NCBI RefSeq assembly: GCF_009831575.1
Contig: NZ_WUUT01000001.1
Location: forward strand, 395,345 to 459,344
DNA length: 64,000 nucleotides
Direction of reading: 5' to 3'
DNA from: Halovenus carboxidivorans
Lineage (GTDB): Archaea; Halobacteriota; Halobacteria; Halobacteriales; Haloarculaceae
Shown: positions 8,389 through 17,698 of the stretch, one piece after another
Numbering within the stretch: position 1 is the first letter of the stretch
Layout of the letters: each line of letters begins with the position of its first letter
Position numbers and translations under genes: made by a program
The notes under the pieces: generated by a model
The model's input: the letters and a program-made list of their open reading frames with translations, nothing else
Databases searched by the model: none
What the model was told of the DNA's origin: nothing

Positions 8389-9657
8389 ATGGACCACTCC
8401 GGCACGGTCATGCCACGATCGAGGTCTATCGTGATCGTCGCCGCCGTTGCCCTCCTGGCCATCGGCGGATTGGTATCGGTTGCGGTCGTGTTCGACGGCG
8501 GACTCGGACTGACGGATGCGGACGATGCGGACCAGCGAGCAGACAGTTCCAATGAGGGAGACGCAACTAATCCACAGCCTGTCGACAACAACGACACCGA
8601 ACCCACCGACGGAGCGGATAGCGTATCGCGGCCGACCGGGAGTGACAACAGCACCGGCGACGGCGGAACCGGTGACGACGGGTCCACCGACGAAGGGAGC
8701 ACCGACACCGGCGAGGCGGCCACCGAAGACGATGACTCCGGCGAGTCCGCCTCGGGCGACGACTCACTCGGGTCGGAATCTGAGGATACGAACGACACCG
8801 AGGCAGACGGCCCCTCTCTACCCGACCGCGTTGGGATGAACGTCAGCGTCGAACTGGCCGATCTCGGCGCTCCGAAGACCGGCGAGATGCTCCTGCGAAA
8901 GCACCTCGACGACGAGGTTGTCGCGCGACAGAACTTCAGCAACGAGGGCCATACCCGGACCTTCGAGGGGCTGGAGCGGGACGAACTGTACGACGTAGTC
9001 GTCGTCACGCCGAAGTTCCCCAACGAGGAGTTCACGATCAATCCGACGGTCAAAGACGACGTTGATCTGACCGTCGGCTACGAGTTCAACAGCACCGAAA
9101 ACTACCGGATCAGATGGCAGGTGGGCTATCTCCCGCAGTACTTCGAGGGCGATCACACTAGCGAGCGGGCCGAAGAAGAGGCGATTCCGCTGTACGGCGA
9201 ATCTCGGCACGACGCTCAGGGGAATTACTACACTGGGTGGTCTGATCCGAATATCTCCGGAAAAGAAGAATACTACTACAATGCAACAACCAATCAATCG
9301 TTCAGAAGTATGGAACAACAATCATGGAAAAATATAAGCGCACACTGGGGAGAAGCAGACCATATACGTAACCGTGTTATTCGACATGGAATCTCCGGAG
9401 TCTCGAAGCGAGAGTTCCTTCGAGCCGAGGGCTCAGAAGCAACGACCAAACTGCACGTGTATAGAGTCTCGTCGAGTGTGTTCGGTCGTCCAATCGTCAT
9501 TAAGATAAATCCTGAGACTGGGTATCCAAATGAGTTGGTGATTCAAGTTGACAAACAAACTGACGCAAGTTCAACGAGAAGTATAGCTGAGTATATAGAC
9601 CTCAACGAGAGGATAGATGTGATGCCAGACAATTTCCCAGCGGAAAAACTGCTTTAG
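8389..9657 (+). CDS. Membrane-anchored secreted protein with low-complexity stalk
   Basis: The frame is open upstream of 8389, but the ATG at 8389 (or 8410) starts just before a single N-terminal hydrophobic segment (SIVIVAAVALLAIGGLV) and is preceded by a T/A-rich promoter stretch, so I chose it. The membrane anchor is followed by about 100 residues rich in Asp, Ser, Thr, Gly and Glu (an extracellular stalk), then a globular domain of about 280 residues with no family I recognise. Within the gene, base composition falls sharply after about 9240: codons become A/T-ending while the frame stays intact. Confidence 0.72.
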   Translation: MDHSGTVMPRSRSIVIVAAVALLAIGGLVSVAVVFDGGLGLTDADDADQRADSSNEGDATNPQPVDNNDTEPTDGADSVSRPTGSDNSTGDGGTGDDGSTDEGSTDTGEAATEDDDSGESASGDDSLGSESEDTNDTEADGPSLPDRVGMNVSVELADLGAPKTGEMLLRKHLDDEVVARQNFSNEGHTRTFEGLERDELYDVVVVTPKFPNEEFTINPTVKDDVDLTVGYEFNSTENYRIRWQVGYLPQYFEGDHTSERAEEEAIPLYGESRHDAQGNYYTGWSDPNISGKEEYYYNATTNQSFRSMEQQSWKNISAHWGEADHIRNRVIRHGISGVSKREFLRAEGSEATTKLHVYRVSSSVFGRPIVIKINPETGYPNELVIQVDKQTDASSTRSIAEYIDLNERIDVMPDNFPAEKLL

Positions 9658-9675
9658 TGAATATTCGGTGTTCCT

Positions 9676-11457
9676 CTATCCCGGCTCATCACTCCCACCT
9701 CCTCCATCATCTGATTCAACAGTAATTGTAGTGCAGCCATTGTCGACGCTGTCGTAGACTGGTTGTATGTACTTGTCGTCATCTGTTCCATGCCACGCCG
9801 CGATGCAGAGTGTTGCCTGTCCAGCCGCCTTTCCTTTATACAGAACGTTAGTGCCGCGTTCGGCATCAGCACTCGGGAGAGCGATATCGCCTTGGTAGTC
9901 CACACCCCCTGAACTACTTGCGTCCATATCTGCTGCAAAGCCTTGGTATCCCGTTTGGTCGATGAAGTTACTCGCGCTGAGAGTCTTTCCCGTTTCTACG
10001 TTGGTGACACTACTGACCGAGTGTTGGGTGTACTCACCGACTTTGACATCATTTGCCGAGTGCGAGAGCGAGAGTGTGTCCCAAGTTGCGTCTCCACTGC
10101 TATCCCCACCACTGTCGCCTCCCCCACCAGCGCCGGAGGATTCGTTGAGCGGGACAGAGTCGGAGTCGTCGTCGGATTTCACGATGAACCTTTCGTGGAG
10201 ATACGAGAGGTAATACGCCTGGACCGTGGCCGAACCGCTGATTACTTTGGATTCGCCGCCGGCGAGGCGTAGATTGCTCGTCGCCACGTACTCGGTGCTG
10301 AGGTCGTCAGAGGTCCAGTAGATCGTTTGGGATCCGTCTTGGCCCCCAGTGTTGGTGATTTCGACCTCGTATTCGTACTCGGTCTCTCTGGGTGTCGTCG
10401 AGACGATTTCGACCTCGTAGTTCGGCGGCGGCTGGACGGCGACCGTCGTCGAAGCGTTGTCGCTTTCGGATTCGACAGTGACAGCGTGGGTGTCGACGTC
10501 GGCGCTACTCGTCTCCCAGATCAACGATGGGCCGTAGGTGTCGTAGACGGCACCGGAGACGTAATAGTCGCTGTCGAACTGCCGGGTTTCACCGGGATCG
10601 AGAGTGATCGTCTCTGTCGCGATCGGACTCGGTTCGCTCGCTGTGGGGATCCGGAGGGCAATCTCCTGGGTGTCCGTCTGGAACCCGGTGTTCGTGACCT
10701 CGAAACTCGGGGCCCAGTACGCTCCCGGTTCGACGCTGTCTTTCCCGCCGGTGATCGTCACCTCGAACGGCACCGTCTCGCTGACAGTCAGGATCTGGCG
10801 GGCCCGAGTCGCCGTTCCGTTGTCGTTTCGAACGACGGCCGTGACCGTGTGGGTGCCGCCGTCCTCGGGTGAGACGGTGATGGTGTCGGTCGTGCTCGTG
10901 GTGTCCAGAAAGGCCCCTTCCCGATAGACGCCGTCGACGTACCACTCCACCGAGGAGAGTTTGCCGGTGGTCGCCGTCGCGTCGAGAGTGACCGTGGCGG
11001 TTTCGTTCGCCAACAGTTCGTCGGGACCGGACACAGCCGCGCTGGGGGCCGGCTGTGAGACGGCGGTGACGTACATCGTGTCCGTCGCGGTCCGACCGTC
11101 CTCGTCCTCGACGGTGAGCGTGACGGCGTACTGACCGGCCGACGCGGGGCGGAACTCTGTCAGTTCGCAGGTGGCGCAGTCCGGTCTCCGGGTCGTTCCG
11201 TCCGGCCGCTCGATTCGCCACTCGTAGGCGACGATATCACCGTCCGCGCCGCGGGAGCCGTACGCGTCCAGATAGACAACACCGCCGACGGGGACGGTCT
11301 GGTTGAGTCCCGCCTCGGCGTACGGCCGCGCCGTCGTATCACCGCCGGGATCACCGACAGCGAGTAGCTCTGCGGGTTCGCTGGCTGACGCGACGACACC
11401 GCTCGCACCGGTCAACAGTACAACTGCCAGGAGGGCACCGGCGAGACGCCGAGTCAT
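9676..11457 (-). CDS. Secreted multi-domain protein with PKD and CARDB-like repeats
   Basis: A 593-residue exported protein. It has a Sec-type signal peptide (residues 1-27, LLAVVLLTGASGVVASASE), then a PKD-like domain (about 45-130, with VYLDAYGSRGADGDIVAYEW and the typical AGQYAVTLTVEDEDG). A second Ig-like domain follows (about 135-225), then two CARDB-like domains with the ITNTG pattern (about 230-320 and 330-415), a Gly/Ser/Asp linker and a C-terminal domain. Such modules mediate adhesion or protein contacts on the cell surface. No catalytic motif is visible. It converges on the preceding membrane-anchored gene, with 18 bases between the stops. Confidence 0.8.
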   Translation of the reverse strand: MTRRLAGALLAVVLLTGASGVVASASEPAELLAVGDPGGDTTARPYAEAGLNQTVPVGGVVYLDAYGSRGADGDIVAYEWRIERPDGTTRRPDCATCELTEFRPASAGQYAVTLTVEDEDGRTATDTMYVTAVSQPAPSAAVSGPDELLANETATVTLDATATTGKLSSVEWYVDGVYREGAFLDTTSTTDTITVSPEDGGTHTVTAVVRNDNGTATRARQILTVSETVPFEVTITGGKDSVEPGAYWAPSFEVTNTGFQTDTQEIALRIPTASEPSPIATETITLDPGETRQFDSDYYVSGAVYDTYGPSLIWETSSADVDTHAVTVESESDNASTTVAVQPPPNYEVEIVSTTPRETEYEYEVEITNTGGQDGSQTIYWTSDDLSTEYVATSNLRLAGGESKVISGSATVQAYYLSYLHERFIVKSDDDSDSVPLNESSGAGGGGDSGGDSSGDATWDTLSLSHSANDVKVGEYTQHSVSSVTNVETGKTLSASNFIDQTGYQGFAADMDASSSGGVDYQGDIALPSADAERGTNVLYKGKAAGQATLCIAAWHGTDDDKYIQPVYDSVDNGCTTITVESDDGGGGSDEPG

Positions 11458-11586
11458 GTCACACGAACCTGTCTCCTGATGGTATAAAAACGGACGTATT
11501 TTCGTCGGAATCGCCGGACGACGGCCGACCGAACATCATCGGCGGAGCGTGCGGTTTTATACTCCTGCCGGCCGCCAGAACGAGGT

Positions 11587-11964
11587 ATGAAAGAGATTAT
11601 CCACACGGACGACGCACCCGCGGCAGTCGGCGCGTACAGTCAGGCGACCGCGACGGAGGATCTGGTGTTCACGGCCGGACAGATCCCGCTGACGCCGGAC
11701 GGCGACCTCCTCGACGGTGCGGCAATCGACGTCCAGACCGAACAGGCCCTCGAAAACCTGCAGGCGGTGTTGAGCGAGGCTGGCGCCGGCATGGAGGACG
11801 TGCTGAAGGTGACGGTCTATCTCGACGACATGGACGACTTCGAGGCGATGAACACGACATACGAGTCGTTTTTCGACGACGAACCGCCGGCCAGAAGCGC
11901 GGTCGCCGTCGAAGAACTCCCGAAGGGTGCCGGCGTCGAAATCGAGGCCGTCGCGACGAAGTGA
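11587..11964 (+). CDS. ridA: RidA-family reactive imine/enamine deaminase
   Basis: A 125-residue protein with the full Rid family pattern: APAAVGAYSQA near the N-terminus, FTAGQIPLTPDG, then VLKVTVYLDDMDDF and the C-terminal ARSAVAVEELPKGAGVEIEA, which carries the conserved Arg (R105 type) needed for imine binding. RidA hydrolyses 2-aminoacrylate and related enamines formed by PLP enzymes. A TATA-like ttttatact at about 11551-11560 precedes the ATG. The stop overlaps the start of the next gene by one base, so the two are probably co-transcribed. Confidence 0.93.
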   Translation: MKEIIHTDDAPAAVGAYSQATATEDLVFTAGQIPLTPDGDLLDGAAIDVQTEQALENLQAVLSEAGAGMEDVLKVTVYLDDMDDFEAMNTTYESFFDDEPPARSAVAVEELPKGAGVEIEAVATK

Positions 11965-12185
11965 TGGAGCCACAGGTCAAATCGAGCCTGCTCTGGGGGG
12001 TCACCGGCACACTCACCTTCATCGTTGTTCTACAGGCGTACTACCTGCTCACCGAGGCGCGGCTCCGGATCGAACTCGTTCTCGCCGTCGCCGTCGCTGT
12101 CGGAATCGTTACAGCGGTGCTCTCGTATCTGCTTCGGCCGTGGGTCCGAACCCGCGCACAGCGGTTCAGGAACGACCGGTCGTGA
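11964..12185 (+). CDS. Small two-span membrane protein
   Basis: A 73-residue protein with two hydrophobic helices (LLWGVTGTLTFIVVLQAYYLL and about IELVLAVAVAVGIVTAVLSYL) separated by a short charged turn, and a basic C-terminus (RPWVRTRAQRFRNDRS). The ATG at 11964 shares one base with the ridA stop (TGATG), a common haloarchaeal coupling. The gene overlaps the 3' end of the convergent PHP gene by 20 bases. Function unknown. Confidence 0.75.
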   Translation: MEPQVKSSLLWGVTGTLTFIVVLQAYYLLTEARLRIELVLAVAVAVGIVTAVLSYLLRPWVRTRAQRFRNDRS

Positions 12186-12870
12186 ATCTATCTGCGACCT
12201 CTTCGAGGCGATGTTTCACCCGCCGTTTGGCCCCGCCGGCGGCCTGCCGGAAACTGATCCGCCAGGGCGTACGCGTCCCTTTGACCCGCGTCCGGCCGTT
12301 TCGGATCTCGGTCAGCACTCCTTCGACAGTCCGCTCGTCCGGGTCGACCTCGGTGACCGCCTGACCGACCATCTCGCAGACGTGTGCGTCGCTGCCGGCG
12401 GTCATCGGGAGATCACGCTCGGTGGCGAACTGCCGGGCCTGGCGGTTCGCCCGGCCGGTCAACAGCCGCGAGTTGTACACCTCGATCGCGTCGGCGATTT
12501 CGAGCGCGTCCTCGGAGATGTTTTTGAGAACGCCACTGCGGGTCTCCTGATACGGGTGCGGAACGACCGCGAGCCCCCCGCTGTCCCGAATCCGCGAGAC
12601 CGTCTCCGCGAAGGAGAGATTCGGCGGAATCTTCGTGTCGGTCCCCAGCGAGAGCACGTGACCGGCCGCGCTGGAGACCTCCATGCCCGGAATGACGATC
12701 AGATCGTCGTCTGCGTGTTCGACAGCCTCCCGACTCGCCCAGACCTCGTCGTGGTCGGTGATGGCGACCGCATCTAGACCGACCGCCTTGGCCTGCCGGA
12801 GAATGAGGTCGATCGAGTCCCGACCGTCGAAGGAGGCCTCCGAGTGGGTATGCAGGTCGACAGAGAGCAC
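12166..12870 (-). CDS. PHP-domain phosphoesterase
   Basis: A 234-residue protein with PHP metal-binding motifs in order: DLHTHSEASFDG (residues 5-16), AITDHDEVW, the conserved Glu in VIPGMEVSS, VVPHPY, and near the C-terminus TAGSDAHVCEMVG. This is the short, stand-alone PHP form, as in YciV/TrpH-like 5'-3' exoribonuclease or nucleoside-bisphosphate phosphatases; it is not a polymerase domain. It is cytoplasmic. A TATA-like box sits about 25 bases upstream of the ATG, so the message is probably leaderless. Confidence 0.9.
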   Translation of the reverse strand: MLSVDLHTHSEASFDGRDSIDLILRQAKAVGLDAVAITDHDEVWASREAVEHADDDLIVIPGMEVSSAAGHVLSLGTDTKIPPNLSFAETVSRIRDSGGLAVVPHPYQETRSGVLKNISEDALEIADAIEVYNSRLLTGRANRQARQFATERDLPMTAGSDAHVCEMVGQAVTEVDPDERTVEGVLTEIRNGRTRVKGTRTPWRISFRQAAGGAKRRVKHRLEEVADRFTTGRS

Positions 12871-12889
12871 GCCTGGTCGTACTCACCAG

Positions 12890-12899
12890 ATATATATAA
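12890..12899 (-). promoter_or_regulatory. TATA box of the PHP gene
   Basis: The run tatatataag at 12891-12900 reads cttatatata on the minus strand, centred about 25 bases upstream of the PHP ATG at 12870. This is the standard spacing from an archaeal TATA box to a leaderless start. Confidence 0.45.
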
Positions 12900-13025
12900 G
12901 TCGTTTCACACTGGTCGAGACAACGAGGCGATACGTCTCGGTGACTGCGACGACAACCTGACGGTTCAGAGTAGCGCCGCTTACTTCGATGACAGGCTCG
13001 TGTCCGCCGAGCAGTACCAAGATAT

Positions 13026-15305
13026 ATGTCCGTAATTCCCGAATACCGATGTATGCAGAGCCGGTCTCGGGACACCATCACCGTACTCCAGGTCGACGAC
13101 GATCCCGCGTTTCTCGACGCTACTGTGGAGATGCTCACCCGAGAGGACGACCGATTCACTGTCGAGACGACGACCGACGCCGAGGGTGTTCCCGACCGCC
13201 TCCGCGACGGGCGGTTCGACTGCGTCGTCAGCGACTACGATATGCCGGGGATGGACGGACTCGAACTCCTCGAAACAGTTCGCGACTGTCACCCGGATCT
13301 CCCCTTCATCCTCTACACCGGCAAAGGCTCGGAAACGGTGGCAGGCAACGCGATCTCTGCCGGCGTGACGGATTACATCCAGAAAGCGGGCGCCGACCAG
13401 CACCGACTGCTCGCGGACAGCATCCGCGACGCCGTCGAACAGTACCGTGAGACGACGCGGGTCCAGCGAGAACAGACACGACAGGACGAGGCTTTTCGCC
13501 GGACGCGAAAGCGACTGGAGGGGGCACTTCGCGCGACGGGAACGGCTGTCTGGACACTCGACCCGGAGACCGACGAGATGGTCTGTTACCCGGAGGAATG
13601 TCCTGTTCTCGGTATCGCAATTGAGACGGCAGAAGACGTATTCCAGCGGGTCAGCCCGGACGACCGCGACCAGATCCACACCGCGATCCAGGCGGCGGTC
13701 GAAGACGGCAACCGCCAGCGACTCGAACTCCGGACGACCGACGAGGACGCCGCCGACTGGTTCGCTCTCCAGCTCGAACCGGAGACAATCAGTGGCCGGG
13801 CGACGCCGATCATCACTGCCCTCGCCCGGGATATTTCCCAACGAAAGGAGTACGAACAGGATCTGGCCCAGCAGCGGGCGCTCATCACGCAGGCCGTCGA
13901 TGCGATCGAAGATCTGTTTTACTTCATCGATCCCGACGGCCGGCTCGAACGCTGGAACGACCGGATGACCGATGTCACGGGATACGACGACGAGGAACTC
14001 GACGGGATGGCGGCGGCGGAGCTGTTCCCCGACGACCACCAACAGCGCGTCGCCGAGGCAATCGAGACAGTCCGGACCAGCGGTAGCGCGACACTCGAAG
14101 CAGACATCCGAACGGCGAGCGGAGAGCGCCGCCCATACGAGTTCACCGGGCGCCGACTAACCGATCCCGACGGTGAGGTGATGGGCGTCGTCGGCATCGG
14201 TCGAGATATTTCCGAGCGTGCCAGCCGCGAACGGAAGCTGACGGCGCTACACGAGGTTGCTGACGAACTCTCGGCGAGTGACTCCGTCGAGGCGGTCTGT
14301 GAACGGACGATCGCGGCCAGCGAGGAGATCCTCACCTTCGATCTGAGCGCGATCAACATCGAAAACGACGGGATGCTCGAAACCGTGGCGGTCTCTGACG
14401 ACGTGCCGCCGAGCGGTCTCAAGGATATGTCCGTCGACGAGGGGATCGCCGGAAAGACCTACCGGTTGGGGGAGTCCTACCTGATCGGCGACCTCTCCGA
14501 GTACGCAGAGGCCAAACCGCAGGGTCCGTATCAGTCTGCGATCAGTATCCCGGTCGACGACCACGGGGTGTTTCAGGCGAGTTCTGAGGCGGCGGAGGCG
14601 TTCGACGCGACGGATTTCGAGCTCGCCAAACTGCTCGTCAGCCACGCCGCGAGCGCGCTCGACCGCCTCGAACGAGAGCGCCAACTGCAGCGACAGAACG
14701 AGCGACTCGACGAGTTCGCGAGCGTCGTCAGCCACGACCTCCGCAACCCGCTCAACGTGGCACAGTCTCGGCTCACGCTCGCCAGCGACGAGTGCGACAG
14801 CGAGCACCTGGAAGCGGCGAAGACCGCCCACCAGCGAATGGAGGACCTGATCGAGAACTTACTCGCTCTCGCCCGGGAGGGCGGCCCAATCGAGGACACC
14901 GAGTCGGTCAGTATCGCCTCCGTCGCCGAGGACTCCTGGGCGCACGTGCACACCAAAGACGCCGAACTCGTCGTCGCGGACGACAAGACGATCAGGGCTG
15001 ATCCCGGCAGACTCCACCAGTTGTTCGAGAACCTCTGTCGCAATGCCGTCGAACACGGCCGGGCGGACGTGACCGTGACTGTCGGTGCGCTTCCCGACGG
15101 CTTCTACGTCGCAGACGACGGCACGGGAATCGGCGCCGACGACCCCGAATCGATCTTCGAGATGGGCTACTCGACGGCAGAGGACGGCACGGGATTCGGC
15201 CTGAGCATCGTCGAGGAGATTGTCGAGGCCCACGGCTGGGAGATCACCGCGACGGCGAGCGCCGACGGCGGCGCGCGCTTCGAGATCACCGGCGTCGATT
15301 CCTGA
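13026..15305 (+). CDS. Hybrid sensor histidine kinase (REC-PAS-PAS-GAF-HisKA-HATPase)
   Basis: A 759-residue cytoplasmic signalling protein. An N-terminal receiver domain (residues about 18-130) has VDDD and the phospho-acceptor Asp70 in VVSDYDMPGMDG. Two PAS-type regions follow (about 170-270 and 285-395, the second with YFIDPDGRLERWNDRMT), then a GAF-like domain (about 400-545), the H-box SHDLRNPLN with His570, and a C-terminal ATPase with FENLCRNAVEHG and GTGFGLSIVEEI. No membrane segment is present, so it senses an internal signal. Receiver-first kinases of this type are typical of haloarchaea. A second ATG lies nine codons inside. Confidence 0.92.
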   Translation: MSVIPEYRCMQSRSRDTITVLQVDDDPAFLDATVEMLTREDDRFTVETTTDAEGVPDRLRDGRFDCVVSDYDMPGMDGLELLETVRDCHPDLPFILYTGKGSETVAGNAISAGVTDYIQKAGADQHRLLADSIRDAVEQYRETTRVQREQTRQDEAFRRTRKRLEGALRATGTAVWTLDPETDEMVCYPEECPVLGIAIETAEDVFQRVSPDDRDQIHTAIQAAVEDGNRQRLELRTTDEDAADWFALQLEPETISGRATPIITALARDISQRKEYEQDLAQQRALITQAVDAIEDLFYFIDPDGRLERWNDRMTDVTGYDDEELDGMAAAELFPDDHQQRVAEAIETVRTSGSATLEADIRTASGERRPYEFTGRRLTDPDGEVMGVVGIGRDISERASRERKLTALHEVADELSASDSVEAVCERTIAASEEILTFDLSAINIENDGMLETVAVSDDVPPSGLKDMSVDEGIAGKTYRLGESYLIGDLSEYAEAKPQGPYQSAISIPVDDHGVFQASSEAAEAFDATDFELAKLLVSHAASALDRLERERQLQRQNERLDEFASVVSHDLRNPLNVAQSRLTLASDECDSEHLEAAKTAHQRMEDLIENLLALAREGGPIEDTESVSIASVAEDSWAHVHTKDAELVVADDKTIRADPGRLHQLFENLCRNAVEHGRADVTVTVGALPDGFYVADDGTGIGADDPESIFEMGYSTAEDGTGFGLSIVEEIVEAHGWEITATASADGGARFEITGVDS

Positions 15306-15368
15306 CCGCCCGCGGGCGTCGGCCGAGAACGAAAGGACTTACTTCGCCTGCCGAGAACTGTCGGACGA

Positions 15369-15451
15369 GCCAGGATGGCCGAATCTGGTAAGGCGCACGC
15401 CTGGAAAGCGTGTTCCCTTTGGGATTCTGGGTTCAAATCCCAGTCCTGGCG
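15369..15451 (+). tRNA. tRNA-Ser (anticodon GGA)
   Basis: The acceptor stem GCCAGGA (15369-15375) pairs with TCCTGGC (15444-15450). The anticodon stem CACGC/GCGTG encloses loop CTGGAAA, with anticodon GGA at 15403-15405. A long variable arm and the T-loop GTTCAAATC are visible. The long variable arm and anticodon identify serine (UCC/UCU codons). No intron is present and the CCA end is not encoded. Confidence 0.95.
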
Positions 15452-15500
15452 CTCTCTCCGATCCTGACTGTTTACTCGCTGCACGCCGAACTGAGCGTCG

Positions 15501-16757
15501 ATGTCAGAGAGTGATCGGCAGTACGACCTCGTCGTGTGGGGTGCAACCGGCGTCGCCGGACGCCTCGTCGCGGAGTACCTGGCCGGCCGGTATTCCCCCG
15601 GAGAGCTATCGCTGGCGCTGGGCGGCCGAAACGAATCCCGGCTCCGTGACGTAGAATCCGAACTCGTCGCGGAGAGTGACTGGGAGGAGATTCCGCTCGT
15701 TCTCGGTGACGCGACGGACCCCGAGACGCTCGGAGACCTCGCTCGCAACACGCGGGTCGTCTGTACCACGGTCGGCCCGTACACGAGGTACGGAAGCCCG
15801 CTGGTCGAGGCCTGTATCGAGGCCGGGACCGACTACTGTGACCTGACGGGCGAGATAAACTGGATCCGCGAGACCGTCGACCGGTACCACGACGAGGCCG
15901 TCGCGGCCGAGACGCGGATCGTCCACAGTTGCGGGTTCGACTCCGTCCCGGCGGATCTGGGCACGCTTCTGGTCCAGTCGTTCGCCCGCGAGGAGTTCGG
16001 CGCGCCCTGTGATCTCGCCCGGATCTACGTCGAGGATACCAGAGGCGGTGTCAGCGGCGGCACGCTGGCCAGTTTCGGTGAACTGTTCGAGGCGGCCTCC
16101 GAGGATCCGATCGTCCGACAGACGCTGCGCAATCCGTACTCGCTGGCGCCGCCCGGCGAGCGCGACGGCGTCGACCCGGGAGCACAGCGACTCCCCCGAC
16201 GCGACCGACTGCGCGGGGCCTGGACCGCGCCGTCGCCGATGGCGCCGGTCAACGAGCGGATCGTCCGCCGCAGTAACGCTCTGCTGGGGTATCCGTACGG
16301 CCGGGAGTTTCGCTGCTCGGAGGCGGTCACGACCGGTCCGGGCCTCGGCGGCGCGGCGATTGCGAGCACGGCCGCCGCTGGCTTCGGCCTGTTCGCCGCG
16401 GGGATGGCTATCGACCCCGTTCGCGAGGGGCTCCAGCGGTTCGTCTTCCCCGACCCGGGCGAGGGACCGAGCGACCGACAGATCGAGAACGGCCGGTTCA
16501 CGGTCCGGGTCCGCGGCCGCGGGACCGGTCCGGACGGGCAGTTCACTGTCGAGTCAGTAATCGGCGCGGAGAGGGATCCGGGCTACGGCGCGACGGCGCG
16601 GATGCTCGGGGAAGCCGGCATGTGTCTCGTGCGCGGCGAGACGGAGTCGCCCCTCGACGGAGGGATTCTGACGCCCGCATCGGGTATCGGCGACCCACTG
16701 GCCGACCGCCTCCGCGATGCTGGATTCACTGTCAGCGTCGAGGAAACCGCCGAGTGA
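15501..16757 (+). CDS. Saccharopine dehydrogenase-like NAD(P)-binding reductase
   Basis: A 418-residue protein. The N-terminal Rossmann fold carries LVVWGATGVAGRLVAEYL (residues about 10-27), then LALGGRNESRL and the family hallmark VVCTTVGPYTRYGSPLVEAC followed by GTDYCDLTGE, and VHSCGFDSVPADLG. This matches the saccharopine-dehydrogenase-like oxidoreductase family (also called trans-acting enoyl reductase), which in archaea and actinobacteria is linked to lipid reduction rather than lysine metabolism. The exact substrate is not deducible. A moderately hydrophobic segment near residues 285-305 may associate with the membrane. Confidence 0.87.
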   Translation: MSESDRQYDLVVWGATGVAGRLVAEYLAGRYSPGELSLALGGRNESRLRDVESELVAESDWEEIPLVLGDATDPETLGDLARNTRVVCTTVGPYTRYGSPLVEACIEAGTDYCDLTGEINWIRETVDRYHDEAVAAETRIVHSCGFDSVPADLGTLLVQSFAREEFGAPCDLARIYVEDTRGGVSGGTLASFGELFEAASEDPIVRQTLRNPYSLAPPGERDGVDPGAQRLPRRDRLRGAWTAPSPMAPVNERIVRRSNALLGYPYGREFRCSEAVTTGPGLGGAAIASTAAAGFGLFAAGMAIDPVREGLQRFVFPDPGEGPSDRQIENGRFTVRVRGRGTGPDGQFTVESVIGAERDPGYGATARMLGEAGMCLVRGETESPLDGGILTPASGIGDPLADRLRDAGFTVSVEETAE

Positions 16758-16814
16758 CCACAACCTCGCCCCACGAGTCAGGATTAAGTGTGTCACTCCG
16801 AAACAAACGACTGT

Positions 16815-16997
16815 ATGCAGGACGGCTGGATTCCACTACAGTGTACGGACTGCGGCGCTGAACTGGAGTACAGTCCGGCTGACCTCCCGCCGACCGGCAA
16901 CGAGTTCACCTGCGAGCGCTGCCGGTCGACCCGACCCGTCTCGGAGTTCATCCAGACCCAGGAGGGGCTGGAGATACTCGAATCGTTCCACGGCTGA
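16815..16997 (+). CDS. Small zinc-ribbon-like protein
   Basis: A 60-residue protein with two Cys pairs, CTDCG and CERCRS, spaced about 25 residues apart, which would form a single zinc ribbon. I use the ATG at 16815 rather than the in-frame start at 16788, because the core begins MQDGWIPLQC and the upstream residues (MCHSETNDC) lie in a promoter-like stretch. Function unknown; small zinc-finger proteins are abundant in haloarchaea. Confidence 0.72.
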   Translation: MQDGWIPLQCTDCGAELEYSPADLPPTGNEFTCERCRSTRPVSEFIQTQEGLEILESFHG

Positions 16998-17057
16998 GCG
17001 TGTCCGGCCTCGGGAGCGGACGTAACGGCAAAGAAGGGGGCCGTCGTACGGCCGGGT

Positions 17058-17264
17058 ATGTCGACAAGCGACGATACACCGACCGTGCCGATCATCTGCC
17101 CGGAGTGTGAGACGACGACCCGGATCCCCGTCGACGACGTTGCCGACAGCCTCGAACGGCACAACGAGCAGCTACACGACGGCGACGAAATCGCCCACAT
17201 CGACCCCGACATCGCCGAGGAGATCCAGAACATCGTGGCCGAGGATCTCGGCCTCTTGGAGTGA
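17058..17264 (+). CDS. Small acidic zinc-finger-like protein
   Basis: A 68-residue acidic protein with one CxxC pair (IICPECETTTRIPVDD), a short helix (DSLERHNEQLHDGDE) with His residues that could complete a metal site, and an amphipathic C-terminus. It follows another small zinc-ribbon gene on the same strand after 60 bases. No function can be assigned. Confidence 0.68.
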   Translation: MSTSDDTPTVPIICPECETTTRIPVDDVADSLERHNEQLHDGDEIAHIDPDIAEEIQNIVAEDLGLLE

Positions 17265-17293
17265 GTTACTACCGCTCCTGGGGGTGCTAACTG

Positions 17294-17698
17294 CTAGTGC
17301 GGATCGTACGCTGCAACGGAGAGAACCGACTGCACCGACTCTTGCCAGAAGTGTTTCTCAGTGGTCGCAAACGTCCCGCCGTGTTCCCGCGCTGCGGCGG
17401 CGATCAGTGCGTCGGGATGGTCTGCCGGGACACCGCGATCCATCAGTTCCCGCTGTAACGACACCGCTTCGCTCGCAGTTTGCTCGGTGACGGCAAGAAC
17501 GTCCATCGAGGCGAGGATTGCCTGTCGCAGTTCCTCCGGAGCGGCCTCGATATATCCGTGAACACACCCCATGTACAGATCGTACAGGACAACCGACGGA
17601 ACTGCCCACGGGGTGTCCTCGTGCCGACGGAGAAACTTCCGGGCCGAGTCTCTGCCGTCCAAGTAGTCGCTGAGCACGTTCGTATCGAGGACGAGCAT
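17294..17698 (-). CDS. VapC-type PIN-domain toxin
   Basis: A 134-residue PIN-domain ribonuclease. The acidic active-site residues are visible: Asp in LVLDTNVLSDYL, Glu in the EAVSLQRELMDRG helix region, and Asp in DHPDALIAAAAREHGGTFAT near the C-terminus. VapC toxins cleave tRNA or rRNA when released from their antitoxin. The ATG at 17698 shares one base with the antitoxin stop, so the pair is translationally coupled. Confidence 0.87.
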   Translation of the reverse strand: MLVLDTNVLSDYLDGRDSARKFLRRHEDTPWAVPSVVLYDLYMGCVHGYIEAAPEELRQAILASMDVLAVTEQTASEAVSLQRELMDRGVPADHPDALIAAAAREHGGTFATTEKHFWQESVQSVLSVAAYDPH

